Numbered from the stretch's first letter, positions 8,565 to 17,718 are shown. The stretch: 64,000 nucleotides of DNA from Crocinitomicaceae bacterium (GCA_016709005.1 JADJEU010000004.1:124001-188000), one strand, 5' to 3'. The notes: generated by a model not told the origin, from the letters alone. Numbers and translations are program-made.

Positions 8565-9078
8565 TTGCCACTATTTTTCTGCTTTGAAGACAACATTTTG
8601 TCAGAATCGAAAATTGATCTGGTTCTGTTGTTTCAAGTTCTTTACAAATATAGGCCTTTATTTGATTTTCTGCCAGACCTTTTGCCATGATAAAAGCCAA
8701 AACAGAATAAGAATCAATCGGATCCGATTGTTTGATCTCACCATCTGGATAGCTCGCTAGCTCTGGTAAATATAAAGTCATACGCAAAATCAATGACCAA
8801 TGCCATTCATACAATTCGCTTAATGCCAGAAAAAGCGCTTCTGGTTCGTCTGCATGAGCAATCGCGGTTTTTAAAGCAATAATTTTTTCAGTATGAGATT
8901 TTAAAACGACTGTAAGATTAGCGTCACCAAAATCATTTGCGCGATCATCATACAAGGGTGTGTGATTCATGAGTTTCTCAACCTGATTGATTGCTTTTAG
9001 AATCAACTTTGGGTGCGGAATCTCACGAAAGAATTTCGTTTTGATTGTGAAGAGTTCGAGTTCTTGATCTTCGGTCAT
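8524..9078 (-). CDS. Conserved-looking hypothetical protein, helical
   Basis: A 184-residue protein with no signal peptide or membrane segment. It is predicted mostly alpha-helical from heptad-like patterns (LILKAINQVEKLMNH, HTEKIIALKTAIAHADEPEALFLALSELYEWHW). I do not recognise a domain. It is the first gene of the operon with the DUF493 protein and the small membrane protein, and it overlaps the DUF493 gene by 41 bases. The C-terminal tail inside the overlap (NGGANQSSERTAG) is low-complexity and probably unstructured. Confidence 0.6.
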   Translation of the reverse strand: MTEDQELELFTIKTKFFREIPHPKLILKAINQVEKLMNHTPLYDDRANDFGDANLTVVLKSHTEKIIALKTAIAHADEPEALFLALSELYEWHWSLILRMTLYLPELASYPDGEIKQSDPIDSYSVLAFIMAKGLAENQIKAYICKELETTEPDQFSILTKCCLQSRKIVANGGANQSSERTAG

Positions 9079-9164
9079 GGATTACAAAATTAGTAAAAAG
9101 ACCTCACCCCGGAACTCATCTGAGCAGAGGTAGAGGAATTCGGAGAGCAATTCGAACAAATTAA

Positions 9165-9590
9165 CAATCAAGATTTATTAATCAAATGAGTTTTCCCGGT
9201 GGTAAAAAAGAGGATGAAGATTATACATCACTTGAAGCTGCTTTGCGCGAAACACATGAGGAAATTGGAATACATCCCGATCATATAAAGGTACTTGGAC
9301 GATTAACAGATGTATATATTCCGGTGAGCAATTTTTTGGTTCATCCCTATGTTGGTATGCTTGAATCAAAACCAGAATTTGTTGCAGATGCGCGTGAAGT
9401 AAAATCTGTTTTCACATTTGACCTGAATGAATTATTGCATGAATCCAATCGCGTCATTACAACCGTTTCTGTTGGTAAAGGAGCAACAATGAAAGATGTT
9501 CCTGCATTTGAAATTGACGGCAAAATTATTTGGGGAGCAACCGCTTTGATGTTGAATGAGATTCGAATAATTTTAAAAAGATTTTCGTAA
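9165..9590 (+). pseudogene. NUDIX hydrolase (CoA pyrophosphatase-like), 5' truncated
   Basis: The remaining 134 codons hold a full NUDIX box: GGKKEDEDYTSLEAALRETH EEIG fits G-x5-E-x7-REUXEEXGU. The segment MSFPGGK before it matches the QISFPGG motif of CoA-diphosphatases. In-frame codons just before the first ATG read INQ, as in full-length relatives, and an in-frame stop sits at 9162. So about 60-70 N-terminal residues are missing, and the ATG at 9186 is internal to the ancestral gene. The break lies next to repeat-like sequence (9095-9150). The fragment is unlikely to fold as an active enzyme. Confidence 0.7.
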
Positions 9591-9617
9591 CCCCCAGTCC
9601 CTAGAGTTTCTCCCCGG

Positions 9618-9638
9618 CCCCTCTCCAAAGGAGAGGGG
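9618..9638. repeat. Palindromic repeat with 9-bp arms CCCCTCTCC / GGAGAGGGG
   Basis: A perfect hairpin with AAA loop follows the truncated NUDIX gene and precedes the 3' end of htpG. The same unit, split by an insertion sequence, is found at 43291-44172, and a degraded start (GACCTCACCCCGG) is at 9100-9112. It lacks a T-run on either side and so is probably not a terminator. Confidence 0.7.
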
Positions 9639-9665
9639 AAGGATTTAGGAAAAATTAATTCGATT

Positions 9666-11561
9666 TTATTTCATTAACTCAATACTGCGGTTGATGAACT
9701 TCGTCAGTTCTTCACCTTTTAACATACCTTGAGAAAGCATGGCTAAATCGCAAAGTTGTTTTGCCAGTTTTTGTTTGTTGTCTTTTTGTTTTTTCAAAAT
9801 AGAACCAACAACCGGGTGATTTGAATTAACAGCAAGTGTGTACATTTCAGGGAATGCTCCAAACATTCCGCCGCCGCCGCCGAGCTTTTGTTGTTCCATC
9901 ATACGTCTGATAAATTCAGGTTGTGTGATAACGATCGGCGGTTCTTTTTCGCTCATGTTTTCAAAATGAACGGTGAATTTGTCTTTGTTGATGACCTCTT
10001 CAAAAATTGGTTTCAAAGTTTCTTTTTCTTTGTCTGATAATAAAGACGGAGCTTCATCATCCTTCTTAATCAATTTATCTAAGGTATCTGAATCAACACG
10101 TGCAAAGGACACATTTTCCAATTTGCTTTCCAGTTTTGAAATGAAGTGTGGCGATAATGGTGAATCAAATAAAACCACATCGTAGCCACGTTCTTTGGCT
10201 GCTTCTACAAACTGATGTTGTGCATCAAAATTGTTTGCATAGAGCACTACCGTTTTTCCTTCTTTGTCAGTTTGAAGCGGTTTAATTTTTTCAATGTATT
10301 CTTCAATCGTCAAATAATTTCCTTCGAGATTTTTGAGCAAAGTAAATTTCTCACCTTTCTCATAGAATTTATCTTCAGTCAACATTCCGTACTCAATGAA
10401 TACTTTCAAATCTTCAAATTTTGATTCAAAATCTTTGCGATCATCTTTGAACATCTGGGCTAATTTATCAGCCACCTTTTTAGTGATGTGTGCGGATATT
10501 TTTTTCACATTTCCATCAGCCTGCAAGTATGATCTGGAAACGTTGAGCGGAATATCTGGTGAATCCAAAACTCCATGTAACAAGGTTAAAAATTCAGGAA
10601 CAATTTCACCAACCGAATCCGTAATAAAAACCTGATTGGAATAAAGTTGAATTTTATTTTTCTGAACTTCAATATTCTCTTTCAGTTTTGGAAAATATAA
10701 AATTCCCGTAAGGTTAAATGGATAATCAACATTCAAATGAATATGAAACAGCGGCGCTTCAAAACTCATTGGATATAACTCACGGTAGAAGTTTTTGTAA
10801 TCTTCATCAGTCAAATCAGCAGGCGCCTTTACCCAAGCAGGTGTTGGATTGTTGATGATGTTGTCAATCTGAACTTCAACCTTTTTTACATTTCCTTTAT
10901 CATCTTTTTCACCGTTCGCATCATCAACCCATTCAGTTTTGGTTCCGAATTTAATTTCAACCGGTAAAAATTTGCAATACTTATTTAAGATTCCTTCTAC
11001 TCTGCTTTTCTCCAAAAACTCAAGAGAATCATCAGCTAAATGCAAAATGATTTCTGTTCCTCTATCAGATTTATCAATGTCAGTGATTTCAAATTCAGGT
11101 GTTCCGTCACTCTCCCACTGCACTGCCTGAGACCCTTCTTTAAATGAAAGCGTTCTGATCTGAACTTGTTTTGCCACCATAAAGGCAGAATAAAAACCAA
11201 GCCCAAAATGTCCGATTATTTGCTCAGCACCTTCTTTTCCTTTGTATTTATTTACGAATTCCTCTGCGCCTGAAAAGGCAATCTGATTGATGTATTTTTG
11301 AATTTCCTCTTCGGTCATTCCAATTCCACGATCTTTCACTGTAAGCGTTCCGGCTTCTTTATCCAGAATCACTTCTACTTTCAAATCTCCCAGCTCACCT
11401 TTAGCTTCACCGGCAGCACTTAACACTTTTAGTTTACTGGTAGCATCCACTGCGTTTGAAACCAATTCGCGCAAAAATATTTCATGATCACTGTAAAGAA
11501 ACTTTTTAATCAACGGAAAAATGTTCTCTGTTTGAACATTCACGGTACCTTTTGTTGCCAT
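9666..11561 (-). CDS. htpG: Molecular chaperone HtpG (Hsp90)
   Basis: The 631-residue protein is a full-length bacterial Hsp90, an ATP-dependent dimeric chaperone of the cytoplasm. The GHKL ATPase domain shows ENIFPLIKKFLYSDHEIFLRELVSNAVDA (helix with catalytic Glu and ATP-contact Asn), DRGIGMTEEEI and GHFGLGFYSAFMV lid glycines. The middle domain has the conserved LYSNQVFITDS and ESPDIPLNVSR-like segments (here LDSPDIPLNVSRSYLQ). The C-terminal dimerisation region includes a glycine run near MEQQKLGGGGGMFG. It is monocistronic with about 220 gene-free bases upstream. No CIRCE-like repeat is visible there. Confidence 0.97.
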   Translation of the reverse strand: MATKGTVNVQTENIFPLIKKFLYSDHEIFLRELVSNAVDATSKLKVLSAAGEAKGELGDLKVEVILDKEAGTLTVKDRGIGMTEEEIQKYINQIAFSGAEEFVNKYKGKEGAEQIIGHFGLGFYSAFMVAKQVQIRTLSFKEGSQAVQWESDGTPEFEITDIDKSDRGTEIILHLADDSLEFLEKSRVEGILNKYCKFLPVEIKFGTKTEWVDDANGEKDDKGNVKKVEVQIDNIINNPTPAWVKAPADLTDEDYKNFYRELYPMSFEAPLFHIHLNVDYPFNLTGILYFPKLKENIEVQKNKIQLYSNQVFITDSVGEIVPEFLTLLHGVLDSPDIPLNVSRSYLQADGNVKKISAHITKKVADKLAQMFKDDRKDFESKFEDLKVFIEYGMLTEDKFYEKGEKFTLLKNLEGNYLTIEEYIEKIKPLQTDKEGKTVVLYANNFDAQHQFVEAAKERGYDVVLFDSPLSPHFISKLESKLENVSFARVDSDTLDKLIKKDDEAPSLLSDKEKETLKPIFEEVINKDKFTVHFENMSEKEPPIVITQPEFIRRMMEQQKLGGGGGMFGAFPEMYTLAVNSNHPVVGSILKKQKDNKQKLAKQLCDLAMLSQGMLKGEELTKFINRSIELMK

Positions 11562-11785
11562 TGTTTTACTATTTTGATTTGAATTCGATTGAAGCCGTCA
11601 ATGAATGTGCCATTACCCTATTTCTGACAAGATGTCGTTTTTAGAATGACGAAATAACCAGTGATGATTGATTTATGGCTGATTTTGTCGGGGATGTCTG
11701 TTCCGCATCATAGCTGTCCAGTGAGAAGGGAGGCACAATTGCCAAATATTAATCGAACCATATATAGATCAAATTACAGCTTGAT

Positions 11786-12277
11786 CTAGGTATCAAGAAT
11801 ATCCTGCTTGTTATCAGGCCTTGAAACTTTGAATTCTTCCATTATCAGATAAATAAAACAAACCGGAATGAACGCCGATGCCAGTTGAATGATATTAAGC
11901 AAGGAGATTAGCTCTGCATTCACCAAATTGCCAGATGCAAGTGTTGTCATGAGTGTTAGAATTGCATAAATCATAAGGTATTTATTTGAGCGTGCCTGAC
12001 TAAGCAGAATTGTAAGTGCCTGTGTCAGTCCAGATACAGCTACCAAATTAATGACAAAAGAATCCAAAGACCGCGGGCCGGTGAATACATAACTCAAATA
12101 CTGCAAAATACTTAATGCATAAATAATCAGCAAGCCATAGTAAACTGCTTTATAACTTTTGCGAAAAGCATAAATCGCGAATGCAACCGAAAGATAAATA
12201 ACTAAAATGCGATTCAGGTAGCCCAGATAAATACCATTTGCAAAATACCAATCCATGAGTTCCTGACTATAGATCAT
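11786..12277 (-). CDS. Multi-pass membrane protein of unknown function
   Basis: The 163 residues contain about five hydrophobic segments (roughly 18-38, 45-65, 75-93, 99-118, 127-147). No transporter or enzyme motif is recognisable. The C-terminal tail (MEEFKVSRPDNKQDILDT) is charged and probably cytoplasmic. It stands alone between htpG and a lipocalin-like lipoprotein gene. An imperfect hairpin (AGATCAA / TTGATCT, 11766-11787) overlaps its stop codon but has no T-run. Confidence 0.6.
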   Translation of the reverse strand: MIYSQELMDWYFANGIYLGYLNRILVIYLSVAFAIYAFRKSYKAVYYGLLIIYALSILQYLSYVFTGPRSLDSFVINLVAVSGLTQALTILLSQARSNKYLMIYAILTLMTTLASGNLVNAELISLLNIIQLASAFIPVCFIYLIMEEFKVSRPDNKQDILDT

Positions 12278-12442
12278 AAGCGCGTAAAAAAAGTTTTATA
12301 GCAATAATCAATGATATTGATACAATCAAACTAACTTTCAACGCAGGCGAATCCATTGGGCCTTTTAATCTTTCTAAAATCTCCACAAATAGGTGTTTTT
12401 GATTTTTAAATTTACCAAAATGATATTAGTCAACTGACAAAA

Positions 12443-12468
12443 AAAAGGCCCCGATCACGGAGCCTTTT
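12443..12468 (-). terminator. Intrinsic terminator of the lipocalin-like lipoprotein gene
   Basis: An AAAAGGC/GCCTTTT stem extended by CCG/CGG around ATCA has one internal mismatch. On the minus strand it ends in a run of eight T, 49 bases after the stop codon at 12517. Confidence 0.8.
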
Positions 12469-12516
12469 AAATTCATTTGGCCAGAAGCAAATTGCTCAGG
12501 CAAAAAAAAAGCAGCT

Positions 12517-12858
12517 TTAATCAACTCGTTTGAAAGTGATCACATCACTGCCATCTTTGAAAGAAAAATTGGTTTCTGTAATTTCAACACCGTTCAAAAT
12601 TTCTTCTCTTCCTTCTGTAGACGTAGTCAATGTTTTTTTGTCATCGCTTAACGTCCACTTCCCTGTAATTGACATTTCACCACGCTTGCTTTCCCACGTT
12701 CCATCTTCTTTGAATTCCATTGTGCCTTCAGTTTCTTCAGCCGATAATTGTTCTCCTGAAACACTGTCTAATTTCCATTTTCCAATTAATGTTGGTCCGC
12801 CACCGCATGATGTTAATACAGCTGCCATAACAGCCACTACAAATAATACTCTTTTCAT
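12517..12858 (-). CDS. Lipocalin-like lipoprotein
   Basis: A short lipoprotein (113 residues) with signal peptide and lipobox (MKRVLFVVAVMAAVLTSCGGG). The mature part follows the lipocalin-like domain pattern of Bacteroidota: LIGKWKLDSVSGEQL, MEFKEDGTWESKRGEMSITGKWTLSDDKKTLTTS, then FSFKDGSDVITFKR. These proteins form small beta-barrels and probably bind a hydrophobic ligand or act as envelope structural proteins; no ligand is known. It is a single gene with its own terminator. Confidence 0.75.
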   Translation of the reverse strand: MKRVLFVVAVMAAVLTSCGGGPTLIGKWKLDSVSGEQLSAEETEGTMEFKEDGTWESKRGEMSITGKWTLSDDKKTLTTSTEGREEILNGVEITETNFSFKDGSDVITFKRVD

Positions 12859-12950
12859 TTTTTATTTTGTTAAAGATTGAATTAATCAGATGCCTTTGTG
12901 GCAAACAGCTGCGAAGATACGGAATAGAATTAATTCATAATCTGAAAAAA

Positions 12951-13961
12951 TCAACCCTGCAACAAATCACGGTATGAGCCGTGCCGAATACTCAAACGCT
13001 CTTTTTCACTGTTGAATTTTTGTATAAAACTTGCTTTACTGATCACGCTGAATTCATCAAACCGGTTTTGCATGGTATAATCCCATCGATGATCGCCTTC
13101 GTCAGGTGAATTGGAAAGATGCATGTAGATTTCAGAAACATATCCCGGCGACAACATGTGCAAACGATTCAATTCATGCATAAACCATTCCATCGCATAC
13201 CATTCAGGTTGCCCAAACCAGTGGCCGGTATTATTTTTTGGTGCCGGTAGCTTATACACCTCTGTCAAAACATTATGATGTTCATGCAGTTTTTCAGCAC
13301 AAATTGCAGTCAATAATAATTTGAGTGTTCCACCCGAAACACCTTCCAGATTTTTTAGTGCAATACGGGCTAACGGTTTTGTTTTCTTTGGATAGTCTTC
13401 TGGTTTTGGTCTCTGATCATCGGTGGTTAATCGGATTGGACTGCGCACCGGAATTTTTTGATCACTGGCAATGTGCTTTATTATCTTCAAAAAATCTGCA
13501 TCCCAGAAATGAATGTTATGATGTGATGAAATTGCATCGATCGGAAAATCTCCATTGAGTAAATCACCAAGTCGAACATATTGCGCAACCAGTTCATTTT
13601 TCATCTCAATAAAATCTGTCTGATTGTGTTCATACGTATTCAACATGCGATACACAAAATAATCTTCGGCATCACCCATGGGACTCAAATCAAAACTATG
13701 CTTGAAACTAGCCGGTTTTTGAATGATAGCTTTGCCCCAGGTTGTATTGAGATGTAATCCAATTCCGCAACGATTACCTGATTCAATGATGGTATCTTTC
13801 AACTCTTCCATCGCTGTTTCTGTAACCAGATTTGCCATTACATGAACACTGGTAACAATACCTTTGCGAACTGCTTCTAATGTTCCCTGGTTGACAGAAT
13901 CAGATATTCCGTAATCATCTGCGGTGATTATCAGACCAGCTTTTGGAAGGGAAAAAGGCAT
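12951..13961 (-). CDS. ChbG/HpnK (YdjC) family carbohydrate deacetylase
   Basis: YdjC-like enzymes remove N-acetyl groups from acetylated sugars using a divalent metal. The signature TADDYGISDSVNQG holds the catalytic and metal-binding Asp pair, GIGLHLN a strand with a conserved His, and SSHHNIHFW the metal-binding His residues. At 336 residues it is longer than ChbG, with an insert in the middle that could shape the substrate pocket. No chitobiose operon surrounds it. It is cytoplasmic, since no signal peptide is present. Hopanoid or lipid-sugar deacetylation (HpnK-like) is an alternative. Confidence 0.85.
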   Translation of the reverse strand: MPFSLPKAGLIITADDYGISDSVNQGTLEAVRKGIVTSVHVMANLVTETAMEELKDTIIESGNRCGIGLHLNTTWGKAIIQKPASFKHSFDLSPMGDAEDYFVYRMLNTYEHNQTDFIEMKNELVAQYVRLGDLLNGDFPIDAISSHHNIHFWDADFLKIIKHIASDQKIPVRSPIRLTTDDQRPKPEDYPKKTKPLARIALKNLEGVSGGTLKLLLTAICAEKLHEHHNVLTEVYKLPAPKNNTGHWFGQPEWYAMEWFMHELNRLHMLSPGYVSEIYMHLSNSPDEGDHRWDYTMQNRFDEFSVISKASFIQKFNSEKERLSIRHGSYRDLLQG

Positions 13962-14014
13962 ATACGAAAATTTCTATCCTCGATGAAGATAAAAAAAAAT
14001 AGCGAAATCAGGAA

Positions 14015-14479
14015 TTACTGGGCTGGTTCAGCAGCGTGCATTTTTGCACTCTCTCTGTAAACGAAAGAATGAAAAATGTGTCGGCGTGCAAAACGAGGAA
14101 GTGTTGCTGCACTGCCCATTTTATTGAAGATACTTTTTGGAACGCCAAAATATTCATATACCGCGCCGTTTTGAAAAATGATTTTCAGAACCTGATTTTT
14201 GTAATCGTAATCTTCTATCGTTGCTGTGGTGGTCAACATTGTATATTCTTCAATATTAGCGGCATGTGTTTCAGGAGCAATACTCACTAAAAAGTGATAA
14301 GCTTCAATGATTTTTTTGCTCTGCGCTTCAGCATTGGCAAGTTGTTCATCACTCTCTCTGAATTTATCAGGATGCCACTCCTTCATAAAATTGCGGTAAG
14401 CCTTTTTCAGTTCACCCAAATCAATGGTTGCAGCTGAAGTTACGTTGAAAATTTTTTTGGATTCTAAAATGCGTTTCAT
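14015..14479 (-). CDS. J-domain protein fused to a KTSC domain
   Basis: The N-terminal half is a short J-domain: helix II with LKKAYRNFMKEWHPDKF carries the HPD motif (about residues 37-39) that stimulates DnaK ATPase. The C-terminal half matches the KTSC domain, a small beta-rich module: LKIIFQNGAVYEYFGVPKSIFNKMGSAATLPRFARRHI. The 154-residue protein lacks the Gly/Phe and zinc-finger regions of DnaJ and so would be a specialised co-chaperone. KTSC domains bind nucleic acid or cap other modules in several systems. The gene stands alone. Confidence 0.8.
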   Translation of the reverse strand: MKRILESKKIFNVTSAATIDLGELKKAYRNFMKEWHPDKFRESDEQLANAEAQSKKIIEAYHFLVSIAPETHAANIEEYTMLTTTATIEDYDYKNQVLKIIFQNGAVYEYFGVPKSIFNKMGSAATLPRFARRHIFHSFVYRESAKMHAAEPAQ

Positions 14480-14835
14480 AAAAATGTGCCTTTCTTTTTT
14501 TGGAGCGATTCTGATTTTGAAGTCAACTCACTTATTGAATGGGGCTGCAAAGGTAGGGATAAAAAGATTTGCCACGGTGCCACTGCACTTTTTGTTTAAT
14601 TTCAATCGTGTTGATTGGTCTGACAAATGATAGGTATTAAGGGAATTACATCTATGCAACGATGCCATTTACCTTACTATCAAAACACAACAAATGAACA
14701 CTGCTTATTTCAGTCTGATAATGAAACATTAATGCAGGTCCATTGATATTTATCCATAATTCGATTGATAAATGTTATTTCAGGATTGATTGGACCACCC
14801 TAGTTTTGTTGAATAGAACTAACCAAATCAAATTT
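14480..14835. other. Gene-free interval between divergent genes
   Basis: The interval separates the J-domain gene (minus) from a T9SS cargo gene (plus). It holds the minus-strand -7 box at 14548 and a TAGTTTTG box at 14801-14808 that could serve the plus-strand gene, 28 bases before its ATG. I see no ORF, long repeat or RNA structure. Confidence 0.5.
14548..14555 (-). promoter_or_regulatory. Putative -7 box of the J-domain gene
   Basis: TACCTTTG on the minus strand matches TAnnTTTG exactly and lies 69 bases before the ATG. No convincing -33 element is seen. Confidence 0.35.
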
Positions 14836-16290
14836 ATGAGAACAAAATTACTTTCAGTTTTTTTTATAGCCCTGCCCCTTCTGTCAAATGCTCAGACGGT
14901 CAATAGTGTGAGCATATCCGAAGGCAGTATTGACCTGAGTACTTCGACTGTTGTAGGCGAAATAACAATCAATCCGGCTACTGCCGGCAAAGTAATTGTC
15001 CACTTTGATGGGGTATGTATTGCTGATGTTGGTGACCGGATAATTTTAGCTGCAAGTAATACAACCAATTGGGGAGTCAACGATGGCGGTGTTGGTATAG
15101 AAGTAAATAATACAGACATTAACAGACGTTCATTTTCACATACCCGTGTTTATGATGTTGTGCCTGGCAGCCAGACTTTTTATGCGGTTGCAGACAATGC
15201 CATTGAAACAGATGGCTCGGGAATCGCATCGATTTACGGTAACTTAACTGTTGAGTACATTCCAAACGGTATTTCAACTTTGGTAGGGTTTACTGGTGTT
15301 GCTGAGCCGTCGATTGACCTGACAAGTGAAACCACTGTTGGATCTGTAACAATCAATCCGGCTACAACCGGCAGAGTAATTGTCCGATTTGATGGATTTT
15401 GCATTGCCAGTCCGGGTGACATGATCGTTTTAGCAGCTAGCAATACTGCGAGTTGGGGAGTAGATGACGGAAACGTTGGAGTAGAAATTGATAACTCAGA
15501 CGTGACTCAAGCACAATTTTCGCACACCCGGGTTTATGACGTTGTTGCAGGAAGTCAAACTTTTTATGCCATTGCGCACAATTATGTAGAAACTGCAGGC
15601 ACCGGAATTGCTTCGATTTATGGAGCTCTTACAGTTGAATTTATTCCTGATGGCTACTCATTGGTTGGCTTTGATGGAATTATAGCTACGAATCAAGATT
15701 TAACCAACGCAACTACGGTGGGTCAGGTAACAATCAATCCCGCAACAGCAGGCAAGGCAATTGTAAATTTTAACGGAAAGGTTGTATCTTCAGTTGGTGA
15801 TCGTATTGTTTTGGCTGCCAGCAACACCACAGCCTGGGGTTCTAATGATGGAAACGTAAGTGTTGAAGCAGAAAATGCTGATCTGGATCGAAATTCATTT
15901 TCACACACCCGAGTATATGATATCGCGGCCGGTAGTCACACATTTTATGCTGTTGCACAAAACTACGTGGAGACGGATGGTACAGGTATAGCATCAGTTT
16001 ATGGATCATTGACGGTCACTTTCATTTCCAATGGCACCGCCGGCATCGAAGAAACTTCAGGTAATGAAATCATAATCTATCCAAATCCTGCAACTGATTT
16101 AATTTCAATTCAAGGTATTGAAGTTGGTGCAATAGTTACAATCTACGCTATGTCTGGTCAAAAAGTGCTGGAACTGAAAGCAGATTCTGAAATAACACAA
16201 ATAAATTTATCAGATTTGGAAGCCGGAATCTACACAGCAGAAATAATTACTGACGGCAAAATCACTTCTCAGAAAATCATTAAAAACTAA
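14836..16290 (+). CDS. T9SS-sorted exported protein with three tandem beta-rich repeats
   Basis: The start at 14836 gives a signal peptide (MRTKLLSVFFIALPLLSNAQ); the frame upstream is open but lacks one. Three repeats of about 120 residues follow (near 19-148, 149-275, 276-405). Each contains TVG-x-VTINPAT-GKVIV-FDG, a GD-IVLAASNT-WG-ndGNV segment and FSHTRVYDV-GSQTFYA-A-NYVET-GTGIASIYG-LTVEFI. The last 75 residues form a type A sorting domain (IIYPNPATDLISIQ...SQKIIKN). The protein should be exported by Sec, then secreted or surface-attached by T9SS. Repeat divergence suggests an old triplication. The fold and ligand are unknown. Confidence 0.8.
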   Translation: MRTKLLSVFFIALPLLSNAQTVNSVSISEGSIDLSTSTVVGEITINPATAGKVIVHFDGVCIADVGDRIILAASNTTNWGVNDGGVGIEVNNTDINRRSFSHTRVYDVVPGSQTFYAVADNAIETDGSGIASIYGNLTVEYIPNGISTLVGFTGVAEPSIDLTSETTVGSVTINPATTGRVIVRFDGFCIASPGDMIVLAASNTASWGVDDGNVGVEIDNSDVTQAQFSHTRVYDVVAGSQTFYAIAHNYVETAGTGIASIYGALTVEFIPDGYSLVGFDGIIATNQDLTNATTVGQVTINPATAGKAIVNFNGKVVSSVGDRIVLAASNTTAWGSNDGNVSVEAENADLDRNSFSHTRVYDIAAGSHTFYAVAQNYVETDGTGIASVYGSLTVTFISNGTAGIEETSGNEIIIYPNPATDLISIQGIEVGAIVTIYAMSGQKVLELKADSEITQINLSDLEAGIYTAEIITDGKITSQKIIKN

Positions 16291-16307
16291 TAGACAAAAT
16301 TTTTTCC

Positions 16308-16349
16308 AAAAAAACCATACGCGCTTTAATTTGTGTGTATGGTTTTTTT
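16308..16349. terminator. Bidirectional intrinsic terminator between convergent genes
   Basis: AAAAACCATAC pairs with GTATGGTTTTT around a 16-base loop. Both strands end in T-runs. It lies 18 bases after the T9SS cargo gene and touches the stop codon of the convergent gene at 16348. Confidence 0.75.
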
Positions 16350-17036
16350 ATTTTGAAACCTGAAAAAATTTGGATTTGGAATTGTAAACCAATTTAATCG
16401 TCTTAAAATCGGATACAATAATTGCCCAATCAACTAAAGGAATCTCAAATAAGTTGCGTGGTATATAGTCGCAAGTTGTTAAAGTTGCTGTAAGATTTTT
16501 TTGGTTTTTGATGAGTTTAAAATGGAAATCATAGACTTCATTCAGCGCATCTTCTATCGTTGCGTCTTCACCCAGATACTCTTGTTTGATTTGAGGTAAA
16601 TATTTTTCAAGAACATTTTTTGATTTGGATCTGGATAAAAAATCATCCCAGGTAAGTTGTGGCAGGATATTCTCATTTTGTAACTGAAGAAGTGTATCTC
16701 CATTTTTGAGACTTCATAAAAACTAGTTTTATACCGGCTGCATTGTTCATCTGAATCAAAATAGGTGACAGCCAATAAGTATGTTCTGTCTTTATTTAAA
16801 TAAAGTCTTGCTTGCGTTAGAAGAATATCCCAATCTGAATTCGCTGGATCCGTTACAAATCTGCTTTCATAATACCCGTTTTTCAAATCTGTAAAATCAG
16901 AATTTGCTGTGAGATCTGAATAGTTGTGAGATCCATAAATTGATTTGTGCAATTCCAATGCTGACACAATATTTACCTGAGCTGAAACAACCACACCACA
17001 CAGAATCGCTAAAATCAGAACAACTATATTTTTCAT
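16348..17036 (-). pseudogene. Exported protein of unknown function, one frameshift
   Basis: As given, the frame opens with a signal peptide (MKNIVVLILAILCGVVVSAQ) and stops after 160 residues. After YKTSFYEVSK the correct continuation is in the next frame: NGDTLLQLQNEN, LTWDDFLSRSKSKNVLEKYLPQI, and on to FFQVSK with a stop at 16348, giving about 229 residues. Adding one base to the T5 run at 16703-16707 joins the two. A homopolymer read error is the simplest cause. It starts 7 bases after the DUF2306 gene, in the same operon. No domain is recognised. Confidence 0.7.
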
Positions 17037-17043
17037 CCCTGAA

Positions 17044-17718
17044 TTATTTTTTACTGTATTTGTTTGACCAGCTTACAATGAGTGGTGTGAGTACTGCCGT
17101 TGGTAAAAGCCAAAAAACAAAAGCCGGCAATTCAAACGGAATGTATTTTGCATTCACTACGAGAAAAGCCGTCGCAGAAGCAATGTAAGCGCCAGTCATG
17201 CGTTGTAAATGCATCAACAACCAATAGTTTTTTTCTTTCACTTGACCCCGGTAATTTGAAAAATCACGCCGCACAAAACCAAAGCTGATGATTCCAAAAA
17301 CGATCAGAACTATTCCAAAATTATTTTGCTTAATGAGCATCATCACCCCTAAAACCAAAAACACCAAGGCAGCAAATACCATCGCTAACGAAATCATCCA
17401 ATCAAACAAGGCCGGTTTTTGGTTTACTCCTAACAACTTTAAATAAATATAACGCTTACCCGTAATAACCATATACAGCGTAAATACTCCAACAATAAAC
17501 AAAAAGTGATTTGACTTGATAAACGATAAAATCAATGCCGATAAGCCAGCGACCAACATGCCAAAGAAAAAAAACTGACCGATTATTTTATGAATCTTGC
17601 CTCCTTTTTTCAAAATTAAATTCAAGGTGCCTGAAATAAGTCCAGCTCCACCGCCAATTATGTGCACTATCAGAAAGGCAGAAAAAAAATCCGGAGTACA
17701 AATCAAACAAGAATTCAT
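17044..17718 (-). CDS. DUF2306-like multi-pass membrane protein
   Basis: The 224-residue protein has about seven hydrophobic segments. Typical family features are HIIGGGAGLISGTLNLILKKGGKIHKIIGQFFFFGML near the N-terminus, with His residues in the membrane that could bind haem or metal, and a second His pair near LLMHLQRMTGAYIASATAFLV. The biochemical role is not established. It is the first gene of a two-gene minus-strand operon with a frameshifted exported protein. Confidence 0.7.
   Translation of the reverse strand: MNSCLICTPDFFSAFLIVHIIGGGAGLISGTLNLILKKGGKIHKIIGQFFFFGMLVAGLSALILSFIKSNHFLFIVGVFTLYMVITGKRYIYLKLLGVNQKPALFDWMISLAMVFAALVFLVLGVMMLIKQNNFGIVLIVFGIISFGFVRRDFSNYRGQVKEKNYWLLMHLQRMTGAYIASATAFLVVNAKYIPFELPAFVFWLLPTAVLTPLIVSWSNKYSKK

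Noticed and set aside
12530..12880. A 116-codon frame opposite the lipocalin-like gene
   Set aside because: The minus-strand gene has a signal peptide, lipobox, domain pattern and terminator, whereas this frame has none.
14743..14835. N-terminal extension of the triple-repeat T9SS cargo
   Set aside because: The extension would put 31 non-signal residues before a good signal peptide.
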